Of a DNA stretch of 24,849 nucleotides, positions 18,669 to 24,849 are shown in pieces. Below the pieces are notes generated by a model that was given only the letters and a program-made list of their open reading frames with translations, did not search any database and was not told the origin of the DNA. The DNA comes from CAZIHO01 sp964538875 (lineage in GTDB: Bacteria > Pseudomonadota > Gammaproteobacteria > Chromatiales > Chromatiaceae). The first letter of the stretch is position 1. Every line of letters begins with the position of its first letter. The stretch lies in NCBI GenBank assembly GCA_964538875.1, contig CAZIHO010000045.1:1-24849 (forward strand), given 5' to 3'. The translations under genes were made by a program, and so were the position numbers.

Positions 18669-18674
18669 ATTATA
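18669..18674 (-). promoter_or_regulatory. -10 element of the typA promoter
   Basis: On the minus strand this is a perfect TATAAT, about 26 nt upstream of the TTG start. It would place the transcript start near 18661 and leave a leader of about 20 nt containing the GAGGA ribosome site. No recognisable -35 lies 16-18 nt before it, so an activator or another sigma-70 mode may be needed. Confidence 0.55.
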
Positions 18675-18779
18675 ACGGATGGAGCCCGCGCCGGGCGGAA
18701 TTGGGGCCAGATTTGTGCGCCGGTAAAAAATAATCGTTAAAACAAGGGGTTGGTCAGGGGTCCTGGGTTTGGCTTGAAG

Positions 18780-19080
18780 TATGGCCGTTATTCCTATGGG
18801 CTGGTTGGGGTTTTGCAGTTACCCACAGACTCTGTGGATAAGTCTGTGGGAAAGTTCTGGGAATTCGCCGCCAGGCCGCGCCATTGCTGGCTTTCCCCGA
18901 TCTTGGCAAGAATTTGCACAATATTTTTTTTGTTTAATAACAATAGGTTAACTGGATCGGCAGGAATCCGCGTTGGTCTCTTGACAACCCAGGGGTGCTG
19001 GGTTAGCCCCCCCTAGGCTGTGTATAACAAGCAACAGCGGGCGACGGGAGCCAGGTTTTCCGGTGGAACGCCGTCTTGGG
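18780..19080 (+). repeat. tandem repeat unit 1 (DnaA-box module)
   Basis: First of three units. The conserved core runs from TTACCCACA (18819) to TGTGTATAA (19019-19027). Three boxes cluster at 18819-18853, and CCCACAGACT (18822-18831) and AGTCTGTGGG (18841-18850) form a 10-bp inverted repeat there. The middle block GCGCCATTGCTGGCTTTCCC (18878-18897) is shared by all units. The AT tract is at 18911-18952. TTGACA at 18981 runs into a hairpin AACCCAG/CTGGGTT (18986-18992/18998-19004). The left boundary is approximate, as similarity fades before 18818. Confidence 0.85.
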
Positions 19081-19382
19081 TCTGACCCTGGCCCCGCCGG
19101 CGGGCGGGACGTTGCCGGGTTACCCACCGTACCTGTGGATAAGTGTGTGGGAAAGTCCTGGGCATCGGCCCCTAGGCCGCGCCATTGCTGGCTTTCCCCG
19201 ATCTTGGCAAGAATTTGCACAATATTTTTTTCCCTTTACTAACAGTTGGTTATCTGGCGTGGCCGGAATCCGTGTTGGTCTCTTGACAACCCAGGGGCTG
19301 TTGGGTTAGCCGCCTGGGGCTGTGCATAACCGCCCAGGGGCGGCGGCCGGAGCCGGGATTTCCGGCCGACTGCCCCCTTGGG
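19081..19382 (+). repeat. tandem repeat unit 2 (DnaA-box module)
   Basis: Second unit with the same element order: TTACCCACC (19120, one base worse than the others), TGTGGATAA (19134-19142), TGTGGGAAA (19146-19154), the shared GCGCCATTGCTGGCTTTCCC block, ATTTGCACA (19213-19221), the AT tract, TTGACA (19283) with hairpin AACCCA/TGGGTT (19288-19293/19302-19307), and TGTGCATAA (19321-19329). Its flanks are much more GC-rich than the core. Confidence 0.85.
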
Positions 19383-19683
19383 GCTGGGCGTTGTCCTGGT
19401 GCTGGCAGGCCAATGCCAGGTTACCCACAGAGTCTGTGGATAAGTGTGTGGGAAAGTCCTGGGTATCGGCCGCCAGGCCGCGCCATTGCTGGCTTTCCCC
19501 GACCTTGGCGAGAATTTGGCCAATATTTTTTCATGTCTTAAAACAATGAGTTGTGGATTCCGGTCAAATACGGCTGCCGCTACTTGACAAGCTTCCGGGA
19601 CTTGGGGTAACGATTTTGGCCTGTGCATAAAGGCCACCGGCTGGGTGGAGTAAACCAGGCTTGCAACCGGGGAAAATTCCGGT
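19383..19683 (+). repeat. tandem repeat unit 3 (DnaA-box module), diverged at its 3' half
   Basis: Third unit: TTACCCACA (19421), TGTGGATAA (19435-19443), TGTGGGAAA (19447-19455), the shared middle block, an AT tract (19513-19556) where the ATTTGCACA box has become ATTTGGCCA, TTGACA (19584) without the following hairpin, and TGTGCATAA (19622-19630). Its end overlaps the moxR leader, so the divergence may reflect a promoter there; I could not find a good -10. Confidence 0.8.
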
Positions 19684-19757
19684 CAGGATTAGACGCCAAT
19701 AGCCTGCGTGGCTTGCCCCTTGGTCCCAGTCCCTCCACCAGAAGTAGTAGCTCAGTC

Positions 19758-20714
19758 ATGACTCCGTCCGATCTTAATATCGTTCGCGACCACGTTGCCT
19801 CCCGCGTCATCGGCCAGAAGAAATTCATCGACAGCATGCTGATCTGTCTGTTGAGCAATGGCCATCTGTTGGTGGAGGGGATGCCCGGCCTGGCCAAGAC
19901 CACCGCAGTCAAGACCTTGGCGGAGGCCCTGGAAGGGGATTTTCACCGCATCCAGTTCACACCGGACCTGCTGCCGTCGGACCTGATCGGCACCGACATC
20001 TATCGCCACGAAAAGGGCGAGTTCGAATTTCGGCCCGGCCCCCTGTTCCACAACATTCTGTTGGCGGACGAGGTCAACCGGGCGCCGGCCAAAGTGCAGT
20101 CGGCGCTGCTGGAAGCCATGGCCGAACATCAGATCACGGTGGGTCTGCGTACCTATCCCTTGCCGCGCCTGTTCATGGTGTTGGCGACCCAGAATCCGGT
20201 GGAGCAGGAAGGCACCTATCATTTGCCGGAAGCCCAGTTGGACCGCTTCCTGATGCAGGCGCGGGTCGAGTATCCCACCCGGGACGAGGAATTGCAGATA
20301 CTGGAGCTGGACAGCAACCAGTTGCGGGAGGAGCCCAAGCCCCCGGCGCGGCGCCTCAGCCAGGGCCAACTGTTCCTGATTCGCCAGGACGTGGCCAAAC
20401 TCTATCTGGACCCCAAGCTCAACTCCTACATCGTGGATTTGATTCAGGCGACCCGCAATCCCAAGGCTTACGACAAGGACCTGGCCCGCTGGTGCCGGTT
20501 CGGAGGGTCGCCCAGGGCCAGTATCGCCCTGGCCCGCTGCGCCCGTGCGCGCGCCTGGATGGATGGGGATAATTTCGTGGCGCCCCACCATATCCAGGCG
20601 GTGGCGCCGGAAATCCTGCGGCACCGGATTCTGCTCACCTTCGAGGCGGAGGCGGAGGGCGTCACCACTGACGACTTCGTGAGTCGCCTGTTGAATCTGG
20701 TCGCCATTCCTTAA
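19758..20714 (+). CDS. moxR: MoxR-family AAA+ ATPase
   Basis: Chaperone-like AAA+ ATPase of the MoxR family, thought to remodel or insert metal ions into partner proteins together with von Willebrand A domain proteins. It has 318 aa from ATG 19758; the frame is open back to 19623, but the extension runs into the repeat array and lacks family resemblance. Walker A is GMPGLAKTT (41-49), Walker B LLADEVNR (101-108), followed by KVQSALLEAMAEHQITV and sensor 1 in LATQNPVEQEG, all typical of MoxR. No strong ribosome site is visible before the start. It is the first gene of a six-gene plus-strand run ending in a TPR gene, the usual moxR/Bat arrangement. Its cytosolic ring would act on the membrane vWA proteins encoded downstream. 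Confidence 0.93.
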   Translation: MTPSDLNIVRDHVASRVIGQKKFIDSMLICLLSNGHLLVEGMPGLAKTTAVKTLAEALEGDFHRIQFTPDLLPSDLIGTDIYRHEKGEFEFRPGPLFHNILLADEVNRAPAKVQSALLEAMAEHQITVGLRTYPLPRLFMVLATQNPVEQEGTYHLPEAQLDRFLMQARVEYPTRDEELQILELDSNQLREEPKPPARRLSQGQLFLIRQDVAKLYLDPKLNSYIVDLIQATRNPKAYDKDLARWCRFGGSPRASIALARCARARAWMDGDNFVAPHHIQAVAPEILRHRILLTFEAEAEGVTTDDFVSRLLNLVAIP

Positions 20715-20733
20715 GGCCCGCCTGGCGGCCCCC

Positions 20734-21651
20734 ATGGCCCTCTATCCGCGCCTCGACGATCTGCTGGAACTCAGGCACGCCGCCCACACGCTGGGGCTGT
20801 CGTCCCGGCATCTGGTCAATTCCAGCTTCGGTGGTCTGTATGCGTCCGTGTTCCGGGGCGCCGGCGTCAACTTCGAGGAAGTGCGGGAATACCGGGAAGG
20901 GGACGATATCCGCAACATGGACTGGAAGGTCACCGCCCGCACTAACGCGCCCCATCTCAAGGTCTATCGGGAGGAGCGGGAACGTAGCGTGGTGCTGTGC
21001 GTGGACAAGGGTCCCCACATGGGCTTCGGTACCCGTACCACCTTCAAAAATATCCAGGCGGCCCGGGCCGCCGCCCTGATCGGCTGGGCCGCCAGCCGCC
21101 TGCACGACCGGGTGGGCGGGCTGGTGTACGGGGACGACCGGGCCGGCCTGCAACACTTTCGACCGGCCCGTACCCGCCAATCCCTGTGGCGGCTGCTCAA
21201 AACCCTGGCTGAGCCGGGTCCCGAGACGGCCCGCTCCGTGGATTGCCTGGCGGAGGCCCTGCGCCGGGCGTCCACCGGCTTGCCCACCGGCTCCCTGATT
21301 TTTGTCATTGGCGACCTCAACCGGGAGGCCGCCAGTCTGGAGCAAATCCTGGGCAACCTGATTCAGCGCCATACCCTGGTGCTGATTCCGGTGGACGATC
21401 CCGCCGATTGGGAAATTCCCAGCATGGGTTCCATCATCTTCACTGGCACCGACGGTGAGTTGATCGAAATCGACACCGACGACCCCAACGCCCGCCACCA
21501 TTACCGGCAGTCCTGGGAGCAGCGCCGCGTCACCCTGCAAAGCATCGCCCACCGGCTAGGGGTCTTCATCCTGCCGGTTCGCACCGACGAGGACATTCAC
21601 TTGACCCTGTTCCGGGGTCTGGAGGAGCGGGCCCGGTGGCGCACCCTATGA
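20734..21651 (+). CDS. DUF58 protein (vWA-like), MoxR operon
   Basis: DUF58 protein of 305 aa, 19 nt after moxR. The family signature FRGAGVNFEEVREYREGDD and DIRNMDWKVTARTNAPHLKVYREE is clear in the first 90 residues. The following vWA-like region starts where a metal-ion-dependent adhesion site (DxSxS) is usual, but here it reads VDKGPHMGFG, so both serines are absent. The rest of the fold looks intact (LIFVIGDLNREA, HTLVLIPVDDP). No signal peptide or membrane segment is visible, so it is probably cytosolic. Proteins of this family are nearly always encoded beside moxR and are presumed ATPase partners; the biochemical role is not established. The ATG 20734 start has only a weak upstream purine stretch, suggesting translational coupling. 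Confidence 0.9.
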   Translation: MALYPRLDDLLELRHAAHTLGLSSRHLVNSSFGGLYASVFRGAGVNFEEVREYREGDDIRNMDWKVTARTNAPHLKVYREERERSVVLCVDKGPHMGFGTRTTFKNIQAARAAALIGWAASRLHDRVGGLVYGDDRAGLQHFRPARTRQSLWRLLKTLAEPGPETARSVDCLAEALRRASTGLPTGSLIFVIGDLNREAASLEQILGNLIQRHTLVLIPVDDPADWEIPSMGSIIFTGTDGELIEIDTDDPNARHHYRQSWEQRRVTLQSIAHRLGVFILPVRTDEDIHLTLFRGLEERARWRTL

Positions 21652-21703
21652 CAACCTGGACGCCCCAGCCTGGGGCGCGGCGCGACGTCCGCCATTGACT
21701 GCC

Positions 21704-22234
21704 ATGCAACCCCAAGCCCATCAACTGCGGGACATTCATGGTCTGGACGCCATTCCCTGGTGGCCGCCGGCCCCTGGTTGGTGGCTGGTGGCCGGCCTGC
21801 TATTGCTAGCTGCCTGGCTGGCGTGGCGCTTTCTGCCCAGGGTGAGCGTGCCGGTGCTGGCCGGGCTGCCTTGGCGCTGGGACGCGGCCCGGCGCCTGCG
21901 GGACCTGCGCCGCCGGGTGGGCCGTCAGGAACACCAGCAGACCGCCTCCGAGTTGTCTGAACTGTTACGCCGCATCGCCATGGCCCGCCACGGCCGGGAC
22001 GCCTGCGCCGGACTTACCGGCACGGATTGGCTGGCCTGGCTCAAGGCCCAGGATCCCCAGGGTTTCGACTGGACCGCCCAGGCCCATCTGCTGCTGGATC
22101 TGCCCTATGCGCCGCCAGGTTATGCGCCGGCAGAACAGAGGCCCTGGCTGCTGATGATCGACGCGGCCCAGAACTGGATCACCCGGGACCAGCCCAAGAC
22201 CGCGCCTCAACCCGGAGGGTCCCAAGCTGTTTAA
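21704..22234 (+). CDS. DUF4381 single-span membrane protein, MoxR operon
   Basis: 176 aa from ATG 21704; a TTG 9 nt earlier is possible, but MQPQAHQLRDIHGLDAIPWW matches the usual family start. The signature LRDIHGLDAIPWWPPAPGWW is followed by one transmembrane helix (about 24-44, rich in Leu/Ala/Trp) and a basic, helical cytoplasmic part (RRLRDLRRRVGRQ, TASELSELLRRIAMARHG, GTDWLAWLKAQ). DUF4381 proteins are regular members of moxR-vWA operons in Proteobacteria; they are probably assembly or scaffolding partners, function unproven. A 52-nt spacer separates it from the DUF58 gene, and its 3' end overlaps the proposed start of the next gene by 8 nt. Confidence 0.88.
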   Translation: MQPQAHQLRDIHGLDAIPWWPPAPGWWLVAGLLLLAAWLAWRFLPRVSVPVLAGLPWRWDAARRLRDLRRRVGRQEHQQTASELSELLRRIAMARHGRDACAGLTGTDWLAWLKAQDPQGFDWTAQAHLLLDLPYAPPGYAPAEQRPWLLMIDAAQNWITRDQPKTAPQPGGSQAV

Positions 22235-23270
22235 CTTCGCCTGGCCCTGGATGGTGGTGTTGCTGGCCCTGCCTTTGGCCGCATACCAATATTGGCCGCG
22301 CCGTCCGGAGGAGGATGATCCGGCGGTCGAAGGCCAGAAAATCACCCTTCTGCATCCCCATTTGGAGCAGTTGCGGCGCAGTTATCTGGTCCGTCAGCCG
22401 GGCCGCGCCCTCACCAGCCGCCTCTATCCCTGGCTGTTGGGCCTGTTGTGGCTGTCCCTGGTGGTGGCGCTGATGCGGCCCCAGTGGCTGGAACCCCATA
22501 CCGAGGTAGAAAGTCCCGGCCGGGATCTGATGTTGACCCTGGACGCGTCCCACTCCATGGACGCCCTGGATTTCTCCTCGGAAAGCCGCCAGGTGACCCG
22601 GATGCAGGTGGTGAAGGGAGTCATGGACCGCTTCATCGACGGCCGCCAGGGGGACCGGGTGGGATTAATCATCTTCGGCAGCCAGGCGTTCGTGCTATCG
22701 CCCCTGTCCCTGGACCGGCAGGCGGTGCGCCAATTACTGGCCCAAATTCTGCCCAGTATGGCCGGTCAGGGCACCGCCCTGGGGGATGCCATCGGCCTCG
22801 GGGTACACAAGCTCAAGGAGCGGCCCGAGGGCTCCCGGGTCATGCTGCTGATGGCGGACGGCGATAGCAACGCGGGCATCTTCCCCCCCATCGAGGCGGC
22901 CAAGCTGGCGGCCCGCGCCGGCGTGCGGATTCACGTCATCGGCGTGGGCAGCAGCCAAGAGAGTATTCCGATTTATGAGGATGGCAAGGTCTCCTACCGT
23001 AATGACCTCGGCATGGATGAAGCGACCCTGAAGCGGATCGCCTCCATCACCCGGGGGGTGTACTTCCGGGCCACCGACACCCAGGCCCTGGAGGAAATCT
23101 ATCGCCAGATCGACAGCCTGGAAAAGACCCAGGCCGAGACCCGCACCGCCTGGCTGCCCACGCCCCTGTATCGCTGGCCCCTGGCCTTGGCCCTATGCTG
23201 TCTGCTGCTGTTGGGTTTATATCCAGAGGGGCGGCGGCGCTTTAACACCCGGGTAGGCATCCGTGGCTGA
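22227..23270 (+). CDS. von Willebrand A domain membrane protein (BatA-like), apparent CTG start
   Basis: 347-aa inner-membrane protein of the Bat type. An N-terminal membrane segment (about 5-22), a second (about 69-83), then a vWA domain with an intact metal site (Asp106-x-Ser108-x-Ser110 in LDASHSM, GTALGDAIG, MADGDSNAG) and a C-terminal helix (WPLALALCCLLLLGLYP). The start is unusual: GGAGGG at 22214-22219 sits 7 nt before an in-frame CTG at 22227, and from there translation reads FNFAWPW, the characteristic Bat N-terminus. The first ATG (22251) would delete this motif and has no ribosome site; no ATG, GTG or TTG exists in frame just upstream. This start overlaps the DUF4381 gene by 8 nt, the same overlap as at its own 3' end, fitting translational coupling. 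Presumed partner of MoxR. Confidence 0.92.
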   Translation: MFNFAWPWMVVLLALPLAAYQYWPRRPEEDDPAVEGQKITLLHPHLEQLRRSYLVRQPGRALTSRLYPWLLGLLWLSLVVALMRPQWLEPHTEVESPGRDLMLTLDASHSMDALDFSSESRQVTRMQVVKGVMDRFIDGRQGDRVGLIIFGSQAFVLSPLSLDRQAVRQLLAQILPSMAGQGTALGDAIGLGVHKLKERPEGSRVMLLMADGDSNAGIFPPIEAAKLAARAGVRIHVIGVGSSQESIPIYEDGKVSYRNDLGMDEATLKRIASITRGVYFRATDTQALEEIYRQIDSLEKTQAETRTAWLPTPLYRWPLALALCCLLLLGLYPEGRRRFNTRVGIRG

Positions 23271-24285
23271 GCAGGGATTCCATTTCGCCGAACCCCTCTG
23301 GTTCCTGGCCCTGCTGGTGCTACCCCTGGTGGCCTATTGGCTGTGGCGCAGCACCGAACGTGCCCACAAGGGGCCCCTGTACCGCTACGCGGACGCCCAC
23401 CTATTGCCCCATTTGACCGGCAGCCGGGAATTTGGCGCCAAAGAGCGCTGGGGCCGGTTCGGCGCCTGGGCCCTGCTCTGGACCCTGGCGGCGCTGGCGC
23501 TGGCGGGACCGCGCTGGAATTACACTGACGTGCGCCTGTTCAACCCAGGCAACAACCTGTTGGTGTTGCTGGATATTTCCCGCTCCATGCAGGTGCCGGA
23601 CAGTCCCCCGACCCGGCTGGCGCGGGCCAAGCAGGAAATTCAGGACCTCATCAACCTGAATCAGGGGGTGCGCATCGGCTTGATCGCCTTCGCATCCGTG
23701 CCCTTCGTGGCCACCCCCATCACCGAGGACCGGGACAGTATCCGCCGGGTGCTGCCGGCCCTGGAGACGGAGTTGGCCCAGTTGCAAGGCAGCCGGCTGT
23801 TGCTGGCCCTGGACCGGGCGGAAATGCTGCTGGACGGCCTGCCCCAGGATAGTGCCAAGACCCTTTTGCTCATTTCCGACGGGGATTTCGACGAGCCTGG
23901 GCTGGCGGACCGGGTTCGGGAACTGGCCAAGAAGGAGGTGCGGGTCCTGACCCTAGGGGTCGGCACCCGGGAAGGGGGCCAGGTGCCGTCGCCCAGGGGT
24001 GGGATGCTGACCGACATGAATCGCCGGCCCATTCAATCCCGGCTCAATGAGTCCCTGCTCAAGTCCCTGGCCGAGGCCGGCAATGGCCAATATTGGGACG
24101 CGGTCTATCAGGATTCGGACAGCCAAGCCATCCTGGCGGCGTCGAACCGGATCAAACCCGCCAAGGACGAGCGGGACGAGCGCACCCGGGTCTGGAACGA
24201 GCAATTCCATTGGCTGCTCCTGCCCCTGTTGGCGATTCTGGTGCCCGCCTTCCGCCGTCATCCGACGCGCCGGAAGGGGCTTTGA
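23263..24285 (+). CDS. von Willebrand A domain membrane protein (BatB-like)
   Basis: 340 aa from GTG 23263, overlapping the preceding vWA gene by 8 nt. FHFAEPLWFLALLVLPLVAYWLW gives the N-terminal Bat-type membrane helix; a second helix is WALLWTLAALALAGPRW. The vWA domain keeps its metal site (DISRSM), with GSRLLLALDRA in place of the usual threonine motif (Ser instead of Thr) and LISDGDFDEPG. A last helix (HWLLLPLLAILVPAF) anchors the C-terminus. The vWA domain is expected on the periplasmic side or exposed between helices, as in other Bat proteins. It resembles its upstream neighbour in architecture; Bat pairs of this kind are thought to work together with MoxR and the TPR protein that follows. 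Confidence 0.92.
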   Translation: MAEQGFHFAEPLWFLALLVLPLVAYWLWRSTERAHKGPLYRYADAHLLPHLTGSREFGAKERWGRFGAWALLWTLAALALAGPRWNYTDVRLFNPGNNLLVLLDISRSMQVPDSPPTRLARAKQEIQDLINLNQGVRIGLIAFASVPFVATPITEDRDSIRRVLPALETELAQLQGSRLLLALDRAEMLLDGLPQDSAKTLLLISDGDFDEPGLADRVRELAKKEVRVLTLGVGTREGGQVPSPRGGMLTDMNRRPIQSRLNESLLKSLAEAGNGQYWDAVYQDSDSQAILAASNRIKPAKDERDERTRVWNEQFHWLLLPLLAILVPAFRRHPTRRKGL

Positions 24286-24301
24286 ATCCGAGGAGCCCGG
24301 T

Positions 24302-24849
24302 ATGCCATCCCTGACCCCTTGCCCTACCCCCGCGCCAACACCCAGGCGCTGGCCTCTGTGGGGCCTATTGATGGTCCTGGCCGGTCATGCCCAGGCCGGC
24401 TGGTTCCAAAATGACGAACAGGCGGCGGCCGAGGCGTTTCGCCATGGCCAATATGACCAGGCTGCCAAGGGCTTTGCCGATCCCTACCGGCGCGGCGTGG
24501 CTGAATATCGGGCCGGCGAGTACGAAGCCGCCTCCAAAAGTTTCGAGCAGGTGGAGCGGCCCGCCGTCAAGCAGGATGCCCGCTTCAACCTGGGCAACGC
24601 CCGTTTCCAACTGGGGGACCTGGTGGGCGCCATCAAGGCCTACGAGGAAGCCCTGCGGGCGGACCCCACCCACGAGGACGCCGCCCACAATCTAGCCCTG
24701 GCCCGCTCCATGCTGCCGCCGGAGCAGGCCAAACAGTTGGAAGAGGAAAAGCGCTCTGATAAGGGCGAACCAACGCCCAAGCCCAAGGATCAGCAGAAGC
24801 AGGATCAGCAGAAGCAGGATCAGCAGAAGCAGGACCAGCAGAAGCAGGA
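24302..24849 (+). CDS. TPR-repeat protein (BatC-like), cut by the window end
   Basis: Incomplete at its 3' end: 182 complete codons are visible. The start ATG 24302 has GAGGAG 6 nt upstream and is 16 nt after the previous stop. The N-terminus has a proline-rich lead (TPCPTPAPTPRRW) and a signal peptide (WPLWGLLMVLAGHAQA, cleavage near residue 32). Tetratricopeptide helices follow: EAFRHGQYDQAAKGF, YRAGEYEAASKSFEQV and ARFNLGNARFQLGDLVGAIK, ending ALRADPTHEDAAHNLALA. After a charged linker come four DQQKQ repeats that run off the window. The order vWA, vWA, TPR is that of Bat operons, where the TPR protein is a periplasmic or membrane partner. The rest of the gene, perhaps with a C-terminal membrane segment, is outside. 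Confidence 0.88.
   Translation, partial: MPSLTPCPTPAPTPRRWPLWGLLMVLAGHAQAGWFQNDEQAAAEAFRHGQYDQAAKGFADPYRRGVAEYRAGEYEAASKSFEQVERPAVKQDARFNLGNARFQLGDLVGAIKAYEEALRADPTHEDAAHNLALARSMLPPEQAKQLEEEKRSDKGEPTPKPKDQQKQDQQKQDQQKQDQQKQ
24788..24847 (+). repeat. 15-bp in-frame tandem repeat, four copies
   Basis: GATCAGCAGAAGCAG repeats at 24788, 24803, 24818 and (with GAC for GAT) 24833, encoding Asp-Gln-Gln-Lys-Gln. It continues to the window end, so the copy number is unknown. Near-perfect identity of the units indicates recent slippage expansion; length differences keep the reading frame. Confidence 0.95.

Larger units (their letters stand above)
18780..19683. other. candidate replication origin or DnaA-binding locus made of three tandem repeats
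   Basis: Noncoding region between divergent typA and moxR. Three ~301-bp units each hold two perfect DnaA boxes on the minus strand: TGTGGATAA at 18833, 19134, 19435 (spacing 301 and 301) and TGTGNATAA at 19019, 19321, 19622 (spacing 302 and 301). Near-consensus boxes are TTACCCACA at 18819 and 19421 (TTACCCACC at 19120), TGTGGGAAA at 18845, 19146, 19447, and ATTTGCACA at 18912, 19213. An AT-rich tract sits between the two perfect boxes in every unit (18911-18952, 19212-19254, 19513-19556), as a DNA unwinding element would. Dense DnaA boxes beside AT-rich DNA are the hallmark of bacterial oriC; a DnaA-titration site like datA is the main alternative. No replication genes are in the window. 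The binding-site reading is strong, the origin role is inference. Confidence 0.65.

Noticed and set aside
18750..19549. Three similar short plus-strand frames in the repeat array (sharing ARPRHCWLSP or RVGLLTTQG)
   Set aside because: Their similarity follows from the DNA repeats; frames start and stop at different places, have no ribosome sites, and the conserved bases track DnaA boxes rather than codons.
19584..19614. Sigma-70 promoter for moxR using TTGACA in repeat unit 3
   Set aside because: The -35 is perfect but no acceptable -10 lies 16-19 nt downstream (best match about half of the consensus), so it is not listed as a promoter.
18780..19683. Repeat array as CRISPR, REP elements or plasmid iterons
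   Set aside because: Units are about 301 bp, far too long and few for CRISPR or REP. Iterons are usually about 20 bp, and no rep gene is present.

Overview
This is a GC-rich window from a draft bacterial scaffold: a run of exactly 100 N at 1464-1563 marks an assembly gap. The gene content points to Gammaproteobacteria. It has a single-chain PurL of 1295 aa whose catalytic residues fall almost at the Escherichia/Salmonella positions, a MepA murein endopeptidase, a TypA/BipA close to the enterobacterial protein at its N-terminus, a DUF4124 exported protein and a MoxR/Bat-type operon. I cannot assign a genus from sequence alone.

Layout. 1-973: a small exported DUF4124 protein and a tRNA-Ser(UGA). 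973-1897: a gene-poor stretch with the gap. 1898-2497: two tandem, paralogous, very small exported proteins with no family I recognise. 2544-7409 (minus strand): mepA and purL. 7410-8039: a long divergent intergenic region with four strong hairpins. 8040-16679 (plus): one gene for a 2879-aa hybrid histidine kinase with 4 CBS, 12 PAS, 2 GAF, HisKA, HATPase, 2 receiver and 1 HPt domains and no membrane segment. 16831-18642 (minus): typA with a TTG start. 18643-19757: a noncoding region holding three ~301-bp tandem repeats. 19758-24849 (plus): moxR, DUF58, DUF4381, two von Willebrand A membrane proteins and a TPR protein cut by the window end.

The most unusual element is the repeat array between the divergent typA and moxR genes. 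Each unit has two perfect DnaA boxes (TTATNCACA, minus strand), further near-consensus boxes, and an AT-rich tract. The perfect boxes recur every 301-302 bp. This looks like a replication origin, or a DnaA-binding regulatory or titration locus, built from a tandemly repeated module; no dnaA, dnaN, mnmG or rpmH is in the window.

How the genes work together. The moxR-to-TPR cluster reads as one operon (gaps of 19 and 52 nt, two 8-nt overlaps, then 16 nt) that would encode an AAA+ ATPase acting with vWA and TPR proteins at the inner membrane. The giant kinase carries its whole phosphorelay (His-Asp-Asp-His) in one chain, has no partner regulator in the window, and shares its upstream region with purL.
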